From Faecalibacterium sp. UBA1819 (lineage in GTDB: Bacteria > Bacillota > Clostridia > Oscillospirales > Ruminococcaceae): a stretch of DNA of 13,757 nt. Location: assembly GCA_002315015.1 (NCBI GenBank), contig DCEX01000023.1:1-13757 (forward strand). Direction: 5' to 3'. Both the position numbers and the translations under genes were made by a program. The notes under the pieces were generated by a model that worked only from the letters and a program-made list of their open reading frames with translations, was not told the DNA's origin and made no database searches. The stretch's first letter is position 1. Each line of letters opens with the position of its first letter. This document shows, one piece after another, positions 1-7,994 of this stretch.

Positions 1-66
1 TTTCCAAGCCTTTTTCCCCTTGCCACTTGGCTTCTTTTTGAATCAGGTGACAGTTTTTCGACAGTC
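1..66. repeat. Dispersed 66-bp intergenic repeat, copy 1
   Basis: This stretch matches 12625-12690 over the same 66 nt in the same orientation. The first 23 bases are identical, as are the GAATCAGG block and the last 17 bases (CAGTTTTTCGACAGTCT). The differences cluster at about 24-40 and 48-50. It contains CCAAG (4-8) and CTTGG (26-30), which could pair, and GACAGT twice at an 11-bp period. It lies just past the 3' end of the minus-strand PtsI-like gene. The left edge of the window may cut it, so the full unit may be longer. No coding potential was seen. Confidence 0.8.
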
Positions 67-69
67 TCA

Positions 70-111
70 AGCGCCCTCGAACAAAACGTTCGAGGGCGCT
101 GTTTTATTTTT
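70..111 (+). terminator. Rho-independent terminator facing right
   Basis: A perfect 13-bp stem (70-82 with 88-100) with loop AAAAC is followed on the + strand by a T-rich tract (101-111). The T-tract is on the + side, so it would stop transcription entering from the left, from a gene outside the window. On the minus strand the same hairpin follows the PtsI-like stop codon directly, but no T-run follows it in that direction. Confidence 0.8.
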
Positions 112-1771
112 CATATCGCGGCGCCGGAATCACCGTTTCTCTTGCTTTATCAGGCTGCTGCACATGTGTTGTTAAAAGGCGCTCTTTCACAGCGCTTAAC
201 GCATAAATGGGTACGCTCAGCTCGCGCACACCCATGCGCACATACATTTCAGCCTGTGCCGCCGGGTCGGCGCCTTCACAGCACACGCACAGCGGCCTTG
301 CGGTTTCTTTCGCAGCGTGCACCGCCGTACCGATAAAGGCATTGACTACGCCGGAATCATAAGGCGGGAAGTACGCCGCTACCAAGTTGTTTTCCCGGTC
401 GGCGGCAAAGGCGTATTGCATGACCTTTTCCGGGCGCAGGCAGAAAAACGCTGCGTCCTTAGCCAATTCCCGCGCAGACAGCACCGCCGCCGGGGTTTCC
501 AGCAGCACGCCTACCTCAAAGCAGTCGGCAAACGTTTGGCCCCGTGCATGCAAAATGCGGCGGGCGTCGCGCACATAGTCGAGCACCTGCTGCACCTCTG
601 CACGGCTGTTGACCATCGGCAGCGCCATACGCAGATTACCGTATGCCGCCGCACGCATCATGGCACAAACTTGCTTTAAGAAAAGCGTCGGGTTTGCCAA
701 GCTGTGACGAATGCCGCAAAGCCCCATCGCGGGATTGTCCTCTTTCGCCGCCTCCAAACCGGGAGGCGTTTTATCTCCGCCAAAATCATAAGTGCTGATG
801 GTGACGGGCTGCCCGTCCGCTTTCTCAAGGCAGCTGCGATAAAACCGGTACTGCACGTCCTCGTCGTTCACCGCCGCCAGCGGCAGACCATACTCACTGA
901 ACAAGATTCCCATGCCCTGTGCCCCGGCGTCCATTGCCATGGACACATCTTCCAACCCGGTTCCCGTCGCACGCAAGGCAACGGGAACGCCATCGCCTGT
1001 CATACATGGCATTCGGCTGATTTGCTGCTCGCGCAGGCTTTCACGCTGGCGGTGCATTTTTCTCATGCTGTGGGTCATTCTGGCACAGGTTGCATTGTCC
1101 GGATCCAAATAAACTTCGCCGGTCCAGCCGTCTATCGCAGCCAACACGCCGTCACATTGCTCCAGCAGTTCTTCCCCGGCCATGACAACGGCCGGCACGC
1201 CCATCATACGCGCCAAAATGGAAGCGTGGGCATTGGCGCTTCCTCGGCTGGTAATAATGCCCAAAATTTTCGCCCGTTCCATCATCAAGAGGTCGGACGG
1301 GTACAGCTCATCGGTAGCAATAATCACAGGGGCAGAAAGGAAAAACACCCCCTGCGGTGCCCCGTCCAGAATATGTACCAACCGGTAACAGGCATCCAGC
1401 ACATCACAAGCGCGTTCGCGCAAATACTCGTCGTCCAATGCGCGCAGCTTTCCGGCATAAATACCCGCCGCGCGTTCCACGGCGGCCGCCGCCCCCGCGC
1501 CCGCTTGCATATAAGCGAAAATTTCATCCGTCAGGCCGCCATCTTCCAGCATCATCGCCTGTGCAGCAAAAATGGCTTTCTCATTCGCACTTGCGCGCTG
1601 CTCTAGTTCTTCCAGCTGCTGCTTTGCCGTTTGCACAGCCTGCTCGTACAACAATTTCTCCTGCGAAGGGCTTCTCACCTGCCGCCCCGTAGCCGTTTGA
1701 ATGTGATGCAGCCGCCTGACCACGCCTACGGCAAAGCCCTCCGACGCACCGATTCCCGAAAAAAGACGCAT
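104..1771 (-). CDS. Enzyme I-like PEP-utilising protein, altered active site
   Basis: This 555-aa protein has the full layout of PTS enzyme I (family about 570 aa): an N-terminal GIGASEGFAVG start, a helical HPr-binding-type region, a swivelling phospho-His domain with NAHASILAR (His182) and GVPAVV, then a PEP-binding barrel with GGDK, NPAMG and LLETPAA (Glu425). Compared from memory with E. coli PtsI, several ligands are changed. The RTEF arginine is Phe291, the Arg before the DIGGDK block is Ser326, GWRAIR reads GLCGIR, and the GTNDL metal/PEP loop reads RPEKV (446-450). Cys497 and Glu499 of the CGE region persist. The start at 1771 is chosen because GGGGGAAGG precedes the ATG and the family N-terminus begins there; 23 extra codons upstream are open but do not fit. 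No HPr or EII gene lies nearby. It may be a non-canonical or regulatory EI paralogue, or a phosphate acceptor without PEP activity. Confidence 0.85.
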   Translation of the reverse strand: MRLFSGIGASEGFAVGVVRRLHHIQTATGRQVRSPSQEKLLYEQAVQTAKQQLEELEQRASANEKAIFAAQAMMLEDGGLTDEIFAYMQAGAGAAAAVERAAGIYAGKLRALDDEYLRERACDVLDACYRLVHILDGAPQGVFFLSAPVIIATDELYPSDLLMMERAKILGIITSRGSANAHASILARMMGVPAVVMAGEELLEQCDGVLAAIDGWTGEVYLDPDNATCARMTHSMRKMHRQRESLREQQISRMPCMTGDGVPVALRATGTGLEDVSMAMDAGAQGMGILFSEYGLPLAAVNDEDVQYRFYRSCLEKADGQPVTISTYDFGGDKTPPGLEAAKEDNPAMGLCGIRHSLANPTLFLKQVCAMMRAAAYGNLRMALPMVNSRAEVQQVLDYVRDARRILHARGQTFADCFEVGVLLETPAAVLSARELAKDAAFFCLRPEKVMQYAFAADRENNLVAAYFPPYDSGVVNAFIGTAVHAAKETARPLCVCCEGADPAAQAEMYVRMGVRELSVPIYALSAVKERLLTTHVQQPDKARETVIPAPRYEK

Positions 1772-1867
1772 CCTTCCTTCCCCCTTTCCATTCCTTGCGT
1801 GTCCGGCGGTGTGCAAGCTCTCTTTCACTATATGCGCCAATCGCCGCCGCTAGCACTTTACATCTGC

Positions 1868-1887
1868 AAAAAAGCGCAATGCGCTTT
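1868..1887 (-). terminator. Short hairpin with T-tail between GH32 remnant and EI-like gene
   Basis: The arms AAAGCGCA (1871-1878) and TGCGCTTT (1880-1887) form a short stem. On the minus strand a T-run corresponding to 1868-1873 follows it. It could end transcription from the GH32 remnant, or sit in the leader of the EI-like gene. The rest of the 270-nt gap (1772-2041) is AT-rich, and I see no gene in it. Confidence 0.4.
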
Positions 1888-2041
1888 CTTTCATGATAAC
1901 ACAAAAATCCAAATTTTGCATCATTTTTTACAAAACTTTGGAAATGTCTTTCTGCTTTATGCCCTTTCAAACGTCAAAAACTGTACCGATTTTCTTTTTT
2001 ACCGCTCTGCGCAGCTCGCGTCTTTATTGTCATACGATTTT

Positions 2042-2676
2042 TTATTCATCGGGAAACAATTGATACAAATTTTCCGGCAACTCCGTTACATGAACGGCGT
2101 CAGCCGAAACGCCTGACAGCACAACGGATGGCCGTTGGACATCAGGAGAAATACGCGCAGAAAACACATACTCACCGTTATTTAGAAAAAGCTCGGCACT
2201 GGATTGATCGCACCAAAGCTCCAGCGTTTTCAATTCCAGCAAAGAAATACTGCGTACATCCTGCCCGGCGTCTGTCCAGCGACGCCGACACACTTGTGCT
2301 CGATTCGTGCAGGCATCATAGTGAAAGCTCCACCCTCACTGACAGCCATGCATTGACTGCTGATCCAGCGGCCATTGCGCCTCGCGTTGCCGGTGTAGTA
2401 CAAACACAGCCGATTATTGATTTCGATTGCACTTCCCGAATATACCCCTTGGCCATCATAAGGTTGGTCGGGCAGTAAGGCGCTGCCGCAGAACCGCCAA
2501 TGGATGAGATCGGGCGAAACACACCATCCCCATGGCTTGCTTGAATGATCTTTTTTAAAACGGTTCCATTGAAAAAAGACATAATAATTTTCGCGATACC
2601 AAATCAAACCGTTTGGATCGTTCATCAATCCCCAAGGAGGCTCTATATGCCAGCTCTGCTTTTTGGAAAGATACAA
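2042..2676 (-). pseudogene. GH32 family glycosidase remnant (internal deletion and frameshift)
   Basis: GH32 enzymes (sucrose-6-phosphate hydrolase, invertase, fructanase) are usually about 450-500 aa, with a five-bladed propeller and a C-terminal beta-sandwich. Here the first ~120 residues are clear: WHIEPPWGLMNDPNG with the nucleophile Asp, the FFQWN block, and a VYSGSA motif. The reading then passes at about 2315-2335 straight into sandwich sequence (CDQSSAELFLNNGEYVFSAR) in another frame. The middle, with the RDP and EC catalytic motifs, is missing, so no active enzyme is possible. The frame of the 5' part stops at about 2230 and that of the 3' part at 2042. A GTG at 2715 is open, but I prefer TTG at 2676 because GGGGGA sits 6 nt before it and the -10-like sequence at 2718-2726 leaves room for a short leader. 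It is divergent from a broken AraC regulator that probably controlled it. Confidence 0.85.
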
Positions 2677-2717
2677 AAGGAATCCCCCTTTTCCATCGTT
2701 AATTGTTTGGAACACAT

Positions 2718-2726
2718 TTTATATTA
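2718..2726 (-). promoter_or_regulatory. Putative -10 region of the GH32 remnant
   Basis: On the minus strand the overlapping hexamers TATAAA and TAATAT lie 42-50 nt before the proposed TTG start. No good -35 hexamer sits 17 nt upstream. This would fit a promoter that needs an activator bound at the adjacent direct repeat (2750-2778). Confidence 0.35.
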
Positions 2727-2749
2727 AATCATGACAGCCGGACTTTTTC

Positions 2750-2778
2750 TATGGAAATCCTCCCGCAAGATATGGAAA
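2750..2778. promoter_or_regulatory. Candidate AraC-type operator (8-bp direct repeat, 21-bp period)
   Basis: TATGGAAA occurs at 2750-2757 and again at 2771-2778, exactly 21 bp apart and in the same orientation. AraC-family activators commonly bind two direct half-sites on one DNA face at this spacing. The pair lies in the 131-bp divergent region between the GH32 remnant and the AraC-type gene. The near copy abuts the expected -35 zone of the GH32 promoter, and the far copy overlaps the putative -35 of the regulator's own promoter, which would allow autoregulation. Inference from spacing and position only. Confidence 0.5.
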
Positions 2779-2801
2779 AAACAAACTTTTTATGATATGC
2801 T
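2773..2801 (+). promoter_or_regulatory. Putative promoter of the AraC-type gene
   Basis: TGGAAA (2773-2778), a 17-bp spacer and TATGCT (2796-2801) resemble a sigma-A promoter. The predicted start of transcription falls at about 2808, the A of the ATG, and no Shine-Dalgarno sequence precedes the ATG. The transcript may therefore have been leaderless. Confidence 0.35.
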
Positions 2802-2807
2802 AGCTTC

Positions 2808-3642
2808 ATGATTGAATACAAAGAAAGCCGACATAGCTTAAACCAAAAAAGATTTTCCGATTTATCATTATATAGTGCAGGATATGAGATTGGTCAGCCG
2901 GGCCACCACTATGGGCCTATTTATCGTTCCTACGAGCTAATCCATTTTATTGTGTCGGGAAAAGGGGTACTGGAAATTGACGGACATATTTTCCATCTGA
3001 GCGCAGGAGACGCTTTTTTCATTCCATCGGGAAAAATTTCTTACTACGCCGCCGATCTCAATGATCCTTGGTGCTATACCTGGATCAGCTTTTTAGGCAT
3101 CAACGCTCCAATGTATCTCTGCCAGCTGATGAGCGCGTCACGGGAAACCTATCTTTTTCATCATTTAGCCACGGAAAAGTATCGTTTGCTCATTGGCCAA
3201 ATTTTAAAAATGAAAGGCTCCGCCCCGGAAGAATACTTCAAAGGGAACGGTCTGCTTTTGCAAATATTGGGAGAATTGTTCCGCGACACGAAGTTTGATG
3301 AACAAAATTGGGAAAAAATTGCATAGCCGATGAAATCAAATTTCATTTGGATATGCATTATTCTGATAAGCTGAAACTGAAAGAGGTTGCGTGTAAGTTT
3401 GGGGTGCATCCCAACTATTTAACACGCATCTTTCGTGAAAAGTATGATATCGCACCGAAGCAGTATCTGCTCCATCTTAAATTGGAAAAGGCTTGTCAGC
3501 TGCTGCGCAGTACCGATCTGCCTGTGGCTACCATTGCCGGTTCGATGGGCTTTGACGATGCTATGGCTTTTTCAAAACTTTTTAAAAAACTTACGGCTGC
3601 CCCCCTACCCATTTTCGATGCGCCGAAACAGCCCCTTTGTAA
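2808..3642 (+). pseudogene. AraC-family transcriptional regulator, broken by two frameshifts
   Basis: The N-terminal part is an AraC-type cupin sensor domain (GKGVLEIDGHIFHLSAGDAFFIPSG region), open from 2808 to a stop at 3326. The C-terminal part is the double helix-turn-helix domain (LKLKEVACKFGVHPNYLTRIF, then VATIAGSMGFDDAMAFSKLFKK), read in another frame. The switch coincides with an A6 run at 3313-3318; one added A joins the domains without a stop. A second lesion lies in a C6 run at 3600-3605; one added C restores the usual PPTHFR ending and a stop at 3640-3642. With both bases restored the gene would encode 278 aa, the normal length for the family. As written, the sensor and DNA-binding halves are separate and the C-terminus is aberrant. 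It probably regulated the divergent GH32 gene. Sequencing error in homopolymers, true decay and slippage-based variation are all possible. Confidence 0.85.
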
Positions 3643-3690
3643 ATCCCTTTGATATTGTGCAAAAATCTTTCTTTTGAAAGGATTGTTTTT

Positions 3691-4725
3691 ATGGAAATTC
3701 CGTTTTACGTCGGCTGTTATGCCCCCAAAGGGCAAGACAGCTTGTTTGCTTACTGCCTTAACACACAAACGGGCAGCGTAACCCAAACGCACACCTGCGC
3801 CGAGGTGGAAAACCCGTCCTACCTTGCACTTTCTTCCGATGGAGAAACGCTGTATGCTGTCAGTGAAACCGAAACCTTTCAAGGGCAAGCGGGCGGCGGC
3901 TTTGCGGCGCTTTCCTGCAAAAACAGCTTTTCTGTGTATGGCCAAAGCGCCACGCGCGGCACATTCCCCTGCCACATTTTACTGCAAGAGGCCGATAGTC
4001 TTGCCTTTATTTCCAATTACGGCAGCGGAAGCATCAGCACGTTTCACATCAAGCCCGCTGCTGCACCGCGTTTGGAAAGCGTGACCCAGCATCACGGCCA
4101 CGGGCCGAACGCCGAACGCCAGGAAGGGCCGCACGTTCATTCCTGCACATGGGTGGGGGAACAGTTGGGAGCCGCCGACCTTGGCATTGACCGCATTGCC
4201 TTGTACCATGTACACAAGGGCAAGCTCACCGCCGCTGGTGCGATTGCTCTGCCCGCGGGCAGCGGGGTGCGCCATTTTGTTTGCGATGTCAACCGGGCAG
4301 ATACGCTTTATGCCGCGTGCGAGCTGACAAGCGAAGTTGCCATTGTGAAAAAAGCGGGTGACTGCTGGCAAGCGGAAAAACAGCTCTCTGCACTGCCGCA
4401 CACTGTCACAGGCAATACCTGCGCCGCCATTCGCCAAACCCGGGACGGACGCTTTTTGCTGGTATCCAACCGCGGCCACAACAGCATCGCCGTATTTCGC
4501 TGCACACAAGAAGGACTTTCCCCGCTTCACTGGATTGACACGCACGGCCAAGACCCGCGTGATTTTCTGCTGGTGCAAAACTTTCTTCTTGTTGCCAATC
4601 AAACCAGCCGCAGCCTGAGCATTTTTAAATTCAACCCGCAAACCGCCGAAGCCGCGCTTTGTCAAACAGTTTCTTTCCCGGCTGCACCTGTTTGCATTAC
4701 TGCACCGATGCAGAGCCTTACCTAA
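3691..4725 (+). CDS. pgl: Lactonase, 7-bladed beta-propeller (6-phosphogluconolactonase type)
   Basis: This 344-aa cytosolic protein matches the YbhE/Pgl-type lactonase family, whose characterised members hydrolyse 6-phosphogluconolactone to 6-phosphogluconate in the pentose phosphate pathway. Repeated propeller blades are visible, with NPSYLALSSDG-like turns near the start, PHVHS (about 147-151), DLGIDRI, GVRHFV (about 192-197), SNRGHNSIAVF and DPRDF (about 288-292) followed by LLVANQ. The family is usually 330-350 aa. The start at 3691 is chosen because GAAAGGA sits 8 nt upstream and the protein then begins in the first blade (IPFYVGCY); 14 codons further upstream are open but have no ribosome binding site. 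It lies 48 nt after the broken AraC gene and converges on phoU. Substrate specificity within this family is not certain from sequence. Confidence 0.85.
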   Translation: MEIPFYVGCYAPKGQDSLFAYCLNTQTGSVTQTHTCAEVENPSYLALSSDGETLYAVSETETFQGQAGGGFAALSCKNSFSVYGQSATRGTFPCHILLQEADSLAFISNYGSGSISTFHIKPAAAPRLESVTQHHGHGPNAERQEGPHVHSCTWVGEQLGAADLGIDRIALYHVHKGKLTAAGAIALPAGSGVRHFVCDVNRADTLYAACELTSEVAIVKKAGDCWQAEKQLSALPHTVTGNTCAAIRQTRDGRFLLVSNRGHNSIAVFRCTQEGLSPLHWIDTHGQDPRDFLLVQNFLLVANQTSRSLSIFKFNPQTAEAALCQTVSFPAAPVCITAPMQSLT

Positions 4726-4739
4726 TATGACGCATACAG

Positions 4740-4787
4740 AAAAGCGAAAAGCCGAATGTGCCTCGACACATTCGGCTTTTCGCTTTT
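4740..4787. terminator. Perfect bidirectional terminator between lactonase and phoU
   Basis: A flawless 21-bp stem (4740-4760 with 4767-4787) encloses the 6-nt loop CCTCGA. The outer arms are A-rich on the left and T-rich on the right, so a U-tract follows the stem in both directions. It sits 14 nt past the lactonase stop and 16 nt past the phoU stop, and serves both convergent units. Confidence 0.92.
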
Positions 4788-4803
4788 GGTAAAAAGTTCT
4801 TTT

Positions 4804-5466
4804 TTATACTTCAAAATGGTGCTCGCTGCTTTCGTGCTCGCCTGTCACGCAATATTGCACCCACTCGGCAATGTTCACAGCATGGTCGGCAATGCGCTCA
4901 AAGTACTTTGCCGCCATCAGCACATCGGGCCAAATGGCCGCGTCCACATTTTCCTCTCGAATGGCTTTCACCACTTCGTCCTTAATCTCCAAAAAGGCAG
5001 CGTCTACGGCGTCGTCTTGGTCAATTACCTTTTGCGCCAGCTCGACATCCTCATTTTCAAAGGCGGACACACTGTCAGTCACCATGGCAACAGCCATCTG
5101 TGCCATACGCTTCATTTTGGGATAGCTCTTGGGCGTTTTGCCCGCCAAATGCACGGAAAGCTCTGCAATATCCGCAGCTTGGTCACCAATGCGCTCCATG
5201 TCGGCGGCCATCTTCATGCCGGCAGAAATGCGGCGCAAATCACCCGCGACGGGCTGCTGGAGCAGCAAAAGGCGGCTGCACTGATGCTCAATATCACGCT
5301 GCATCCGGTCAATTTTGCCATCTGTTTTCGCCATTTGCTTGAGCAGGTCTTCTTCGCAATTTTCCAAAAGATGGGCGGCAGACGCAATTGCCTGTTCGCA
5401 AAGCGCCCCCATCTCGGCCACCGTTTCGCGCAAAACGCGCAGATGCTCTTGAAATTCTGTACGCAT
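4804..5466 (-). CDS. phoU: PhoU, phosphate signalling/transport regulator
   Basis: This 220-aa cytosolic protein is helical with two PhoU repeats. The paired metal-binding signatures are visible as MERIGDQAADIAE in the first half and FERIADHAVNIAEWVQY in the second. PhoU proteins are about 215-240 aa and link the Pst transporter to the PhoR-type sensor kinase, dampening the phosphate-starvation response and uptake. The ATG at 5466 is chosen because GGGAGG precedes it and only 1 nt separates it from the pstB stop codon, which suggests translational coupling; a longer open frame upstream overlaps pstB. It is the last gene of the pst operon and ends just before the 21-bp terminator. Confidence 0.95.
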   Translation of the reverse strand: MRTEFQEHLRVLRETVAEMGALCEQAIASAAHLLENCEEDLLKQMAKTDGKIDRMQRDIEHQCSRLLLLQQPVAGDLRRISAGMKMAADMERIGDQAADIAELSVHLAGKTPKSYPKMKRMAQMAVAMVTDSVSAFENEDVELAQKVIDQDDAVDAAFLEIKDEVVKAIREENVDAAIWPDVLMAAKYFERIADHAVNIAEWVQYCVTGEHESSEHHFEV

Positions 5467-5467
5467 A

Positions 5468-6223
5468 TCAGCCAAACCTCCCGGTAATGTATTCCTCGGT
5501 GCGTTTTTCCTTCGGCATCGAGAAGATTTTTTCGGTGTCGTCAAACTCCACCAGTTCACCCAGCAGGAAGAACGCCGTTTGGTCGGAAACGCGCGTGGCC
5601 TGCTGCATGTTATGCGTCACCAAAACGATGGTATAGTTATTTTTCAGCTCGGTTACAAGCTCCTCTACCTTTGCAGTGGAAATGGGGTCGAGCGCACTGG
5701 TGGGCTCATCCATCAGCAGTACGTCGGGCTTGACGGCCAAAGCGCGCGCAATACAAAGACGCTGCTGCTGGCCGCCGGACATGCCGAGCGCGCTTTTTTT
5801 CAAGCGGTCTTTTACCTCGTCCCAAATGGCCGCACCGCGCAGAGATTCCTCCACAATTTGATCCAGCTCCGATTTTTTGCGCACACCGTGCAAACGCGGG
5901 CCATAAGCGATATTGTCATAAATGCTCATGGGGAACGGGTTGGGCTTTTGGAACACCATGCCCACATTTTTGCGCAGCTGGGTTACATCGGTGCCCGGCG
6001 CGTAAATGTCGTTGCCGCGGTATAACACCTGGCCTTCCAGACGCAAGCCCTCCACCAGATCATTCATGCGGTTCAGCGTTTTCAAAAAGGTGGACTTTCC
6101 GCAGCCGGAGGGGCCAATCAGCGCCGTCACCTTGCGCTCTTGAATGTTCATATCAATGCCCTTCAGCGCGTGCATCGCGCCGTAGTAAAGCTGCAATTGT
6201 TTCGCCTCAATAATGTAAGACAT
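5468..6223 (-). CDS. pstB: Phosphate ABC transporter ATP-binding protein PstB
   Basis: This 251-aa ATPase drives phosphate import through PstC/PstA. All ABC motifs are intact: Walker [10 protein letters not shown] (37-45), Q-loop VFQKPNPFP, signature [15 protein letters not shown], Walker [14 protein letters not shown] and the H-loop [10 protein letters not shown]. The NRMNDL segment and the [11 protein letters not shown] sequence are typical of PstB rather than other ABC ATPases. The usual length is about 250 aa. The ATG at 6223 has GGGGAG just upstream and lies 15 nt after pstA. It is complete and undamaged. Confidence 0.97.
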   Translation of the reverse strand: MSYIIEAKQLQLYYGAMHALKGIDMNIQERKVTALIGPSGCGKSTFLKTLNRMNDLVEGLRLEGQVLYRGNDIYAPGTDVTQLRKNVGMVFQKPNPFPMSIYDNIAYGPRLHGVRKKSELDQIVEESLRGAAIWDEVKDRLKKSALGMSGGQQQRLCIARALAVKPDVLLMDEPTSALDPISTAKVEELVTELKNNYTIVLVTHNMQQATRVSDQTAFFLLGELVEFDDTEKIFSMPKEKRTEEYITGRFG

Positions 6224-6238
6224 ACGGACTCCCCTTTT

Positions 6239-7114
6239 TTAAGATACGCCTGTGCGTTTTCTGAAATAATCCTTTGCCGCTTTTGCGCTGGTGTTGACAA
6301 TCAGTGCAAGTACAACCAGCAATGCCGCAATCGCAAAGCCTACATCAAATTCGCCGCGTTCGGAAACGTAAATGTAAAGTGCCACGGACAAGCTTCCGCC
6401 GCTGACTTGGAACGCCGAAATAATATCGGTTGCAATGACCGTTCCCACACCGGCCGTGAACAGCAGTGCAGCGCTTTCGCCCAAAATACGCCCCACGGAC
6501 AAGATACAGCCGGAGACCACACCGTCCATAGCACAAGGCAGAACAACGGTGCGAATCATGTGCCACTTACCCGAGCCAAGGCTCAGCGAGCCGTGGCGAT
6601 AGCCTTCCGGCACCGTTTTCAGCGACTCCTGCGTCGTGCGGATGATGGTGGGCAAAATCATAACCACCAGCGTGCATCCGCCCGCCAGCAAGCTGGTTTG
6701 AAAACCCAGCATCTGCGCAAAAAACAGCATACCGACAAGGCCGTATAAAATGGAGGGCAGGCCCGCCAGCGTTTCGCACGCAAATTCAATCACACTGATC
6801 AGCTTTCGGTTGGTGGCATACTCTGTTAAGTAAATGGCCGCACCAACACCCAGCGGAAGCGCTACCAGCAGCGTAAACGCAATCAGATAAAGCGTATTGA
6901 TAATATTGGGCAAAATTCCGATGGTGCCCTTGATGACGCTGGGCTTGCCGGAAAGCAGCTCCCAGGTTAAATGCGGCACGCCTTTGAAAATGACATAGCC
7001 CAAAATACCCAGCAAAACAGCCGCTGTCAGCGCAGCGCAAATGTACACGCAGGCACGCAGCACCGCACTGCGCACTGCGCGCACGGTGGAAAACAGTTGA
7101 CGTTCCGGTTTCAT
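6239..7114 (-). CDS. pstA: Phosphate ABC transporter permease PstA
   Basis: This 291-aa inner-membrane permease has about six hydrophobic spans. The first is ACVYICAALTAAVLLGILGY, and the last ends in a short basic tail. The cytoplasmic coupling loop is recognisable (GYRHGSLSLGSGKWHMIRTV, then LPCAMDGVVSG), as is the PstA-like GRILGESAALLFTAG segment. The start is ATG 7114, which overlaps the pstC stop by 4 nt (ATGA) with AGAGG upstream. An ATG nine codons earlier lies inside pstC and is less likely. With PstC it forms the phosphate channel. Confidence 0.95.
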   Translation of the reverse strand: MKPERQLFSTVRAVRSAVLRACVYICAALTAAVLLGILGYVIFKGVPHLTWELLSGKPSVIKGTIGILPNIINTLYLIAFTLLVALPLGVGAAIYLTEYATNRKLISVIEFACETLAGLPSILYGLVGMLFFAQMLGFQTSLLAGGCTLVVMILPTIIRTTQESLKTVPEGYRHGSLSLGSGKWHMIRTVVLPCAMDGVVSGCILSVGRILGESAALLFTAGVGTVIATDIISAFQVSGGSLSVALYIYVSERGEFDVGFAIAALLVVLALIVNTSAKAAKDYFRKRTGVS

Positions 7115-7980
7115 TTTGTACCTCTTTTTTTGATGACACAATTCAAAAGAATATTCATCAGCATGACAAAACAGAACAGCACCAATGCAATACTGAACAA
7201 AGCTTCACGCTGAAGGCCGGAGGCGTAGCTCATTTCCTTGGCCACTGCGGTGGTCAGGAACGTAACGCTTTTGAACAAGCCCGGCATGTTGGCAACGTTG
7301 CCCGCCACCATGATTACAGCCATCGCTTCACCAACGGCACGGCCAATGCCAAGCACAATGCCCGACGCAATACCGCCCTTGGCGGCACGCAGGCTTACTT
7401 GGAACACGGTTTCCGTCTGGGTAGCGCCCAGCGCCATGCTGGCTTCTTCATACTCACGCGGAACTGCATCGAGGGCGGTTTCGCTCACCGACACCACCGT
7501 GGGCAAAATCATTACGGCAAGCACCAAAATGGCGGCCAAAAGGCATGTGCCGTTGCTCAAATTGAACCACTGCATCATGCCCGGCACCAGAACCGTCATA
7601 CCCACCAGGCCGTATACGACGCTGGGAATGCTTGCCAAAAGCTGTACACCCATCCGCAAAACATCCGCCACCCGGCGAGGCGCCATTTTAGAAAGATAGA
7701 TTGCCGTCAGCACACCGACGGGAACCCCAATCAACGCCGCGCCCAATGTACCCCACACAGTTGTGAGGATGAAGGGCAAGATGCCAAATTTCGGCTCTGC
7801 CGCTGTGGAACTCCATTCTGTGCCCGTCAGGAAGGGAATGATTCCGATTTCATGAATGGCGGGCAAGCCCGCCACAATCAGGTAAATCGTAATCACCAGC
7901 ACGCACACCACCGAGATGGCGCCGCACACAAAAAACAGAGTGCCCATTGCAGACTCTTTGATTTTTGCTTTTGGCTTCAT
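7111..7980 (-). CDS. pstC: Phosphate ABC transporter permease PstC
   Basis: This 289-aa membrane protein has a short basic N-terminus and then an N-terminal span (MGTLFFVCGAISVVCVLVIT). About five more spans follow. The coupling loop reads EEASMALGATQTETVFQVSL and is followed by IGRAVGEAMAVIMVAGN, a strong PstC signature. The GTEWSS sequence in the first periplasmic loop also matches the family. The start at 7980 has GAGGAG upstream and lies 14 nt after pstS; the stop overlaps the pstA start. It pairs with PstA as the channel of the importer. Confidence 0.95.
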   Translation of the reverse strand: MKPKAKIKESAMGTLFFVCGAISVVCVLVITIYLIVAGLPAIHEIGIIPFLTGTEWSSTAAEPKFGILPFILTTVWGTLGAALIGVPVGVLTAIYLSKMAPRRVADVLRMGVQLLASIPSVVYGLVGMTVLVPGMMQWFNLSNGTCLLAAILVLAVMILPTVVSVSETALDAVPREYEEASMALGATQTETVFQVSLRAAKGGIASGIVLGIGRAVGEAMAVIMVAGNVANMPGLFKSVTFLTTAVAKEMSYASGLQREALFSIALVLFCFVMLMNILLNCVIKKRGTK

Positions 7981-7994
7981 GTGATATTCTCCTC

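Noticed and set aside
704..1606. 300-codon open frame on the + strand
   Set aside because: It lies opposite the EI-like gene, has no ribosome binding site and its composition (His-, Gln- and Arg-rich) is typical of an antisense shadow.
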